This document shows, piece by piece, positions 63,137 to 64,000 of a stretch of DNA of 64,000 nucleotides (its first letter is position 1; each line of letters opens with the position of its first letter). The notes under the pieces were generated by a model, which saw only the letters and a program-made list of their open reading frames with translations, ran no database searches and was not told where the DNA came from. Location: NCBI GenBank assembly GCA_039654915.1, contig CM077599.1, forward strand, positions 82,242,001-82,306,000. Direction: 5' to 3'. The DNA comes from Aquilaria yunnanensis. Taxonomy: Eukaryota > Streptophyta > Magnoliopsida > Malvales > Thymelaeaceae. A program made the position numbers and the translations under genes.

Positions 63137-64000
63137 CTACTTCTGTTGACCACCATCAAAATCGCAATTCATGTGCTTCTTCATGCTATCTCTCTATAAG
63201 GGGAAAAGATGGAAAAACATTGTTGAGTTAGGCAAAATGCTTGAGCAGGTAAGAAGTATCAATGTTGATAAAAAAAATGTTGCGTTTTTTGGTAATCAGA
63301 ATATATTACAATTCATTAAAAAAGTATGATAAGAGTGAACTATCCTAAACCTAGGTGTGAAGAAGTTTGCTGTGCAAAACCTAGAGGACCTTAGAAACAA
63401 TAAAACACAACTTTCACTATTCAATGAATTGTATTTTGACCTTATGCATTTAGTATATACTAGGTTTTTTAACCCGTGCATTGCAACAAGAGAAAAAATA
63501 CTTACTTTTAAGAAATATAAGAATGACCTAAAAGTCAAAATAAAGTTGAGGGACAGCTTAGTCCATTCTCAAAACCAAATAAATTAAAATGATAGTTTTG
63601 TTTTAAACGATAAAAATAATATAAGAAAATTTGGAGACCAAAATGACAAATAGATAACATTTAGCACTTCAAATGAGAAAAATCAATAAATCAAGGGCTG
63701 AGATGGATTTAGACCAAAGAAAATGTGAAAAAGCTCAATCGTGGAAAATAACAATATAGGACCCTGTGAAAGTGATCACCTAGTTAAAAAGCGATCAATG
63801 CTAAAGAAAATAAAGTGATTGTCTCTTAGGAAAGAAGTCGCGTAGAGAAAAAGGAGCCAATGAAAACAAAAAAAAATAAAAAATAAAAAATAAAATGACA
63901 TTGTTTTATTCATTATTTATTAAATATTGAATAACTCTTACACATTTAATATATACAAGGGGAAAAGAGGGAAAAATATTATTAAATCAAGCAAAAAGCT
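63137..64000. other. Window-end region with a ~45 bp direct repeat pair
   Basis: 63195-63241 (AAGGGGAAAAGATGGAAAAA...) and 63957-64000 (AAGGGGAAAAGAGGGAAAAA...) are direct repeats about 760 bp apart. The segment between contains TACTAGGTTTTTTAACCCGTGCATTGCA (63459-63486), a word type seen at plant repeat termini. No gene assigned. Confidence 0.45.

Overview
The window looks like nuclear DNA of a dicot plant. It is AT-rich, its genes are split by short GT-AG introns, and it carries plant-type genes (PPi-dependent phosphofructokinase beta subunit, a CC-NBS-LRR resistance gene, a RING-HC protein, an MO1/CTF2-like FAD monooxygenase). Nested transposons surround the genes. No rRNA, tRNA or CRISPR was seen. 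Gene models were assembled by eye from reading frames and splice signals.

Layout. 1-9281 and 58566-63136 are two copies of one ~4.6 kb segment, in direct orientation and ~49 kb apart. Each carries a small gene with SPEFEFW, ADQLF and RSRSAGN-type motifs. The left copy is split by a 4.58 kb Ty1/copia element with a CCAAC target duplication; the right copy preserves the empty site. 11848-20191 (minus) is a CC-NBS-LRR resistance pseudogene, broken by a second, younger copia element (15105-19781, target duplication GCTTC), a nonsense codon and three frameshifts. 23658-29340 is a complete Mutator-like element (MULE) with ~240 bp terminal inverted repeats (TIRs) and a 9 bp target duplication. It holds two convergent genes: a four-exon MURA-type transposase (minus) and a GRF zinc-finger/coiled-coil/membrane gene (plus). 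30041-31832 is a Pack-MULE carrying part of an ARM-repeat (U-box-like) gene, itself hit by a small hAT-like element. 33262-33879 (minus) is an intact RING gene. 35747-40732 is the intact 16-exon PFP beta gene (569 aa). 46028-47132 is a non-autonomous MULE with a perfect 10 bp target duplication. 49944-53491 is an intact six-exon FAD monooxygenase gene (405 aa). Weaker TIR-bounded elements lie near 22138, 34600, 42008, 55027 and 57053. An unclassified degenerate repeat built on GAACAAACAACTACTAATAA occurs twice (20930-21795; 47825-49290), mainly in opposite orientation.

The three intact host genes (RING, PFP, monooxygenase) are independent single genes with no operon-like link. The rest is a record of successive insertions. 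The duplication predates copia 1: about 3.7% divergence between duplicates against about 1.9% between the LTRs, both counted by eye.
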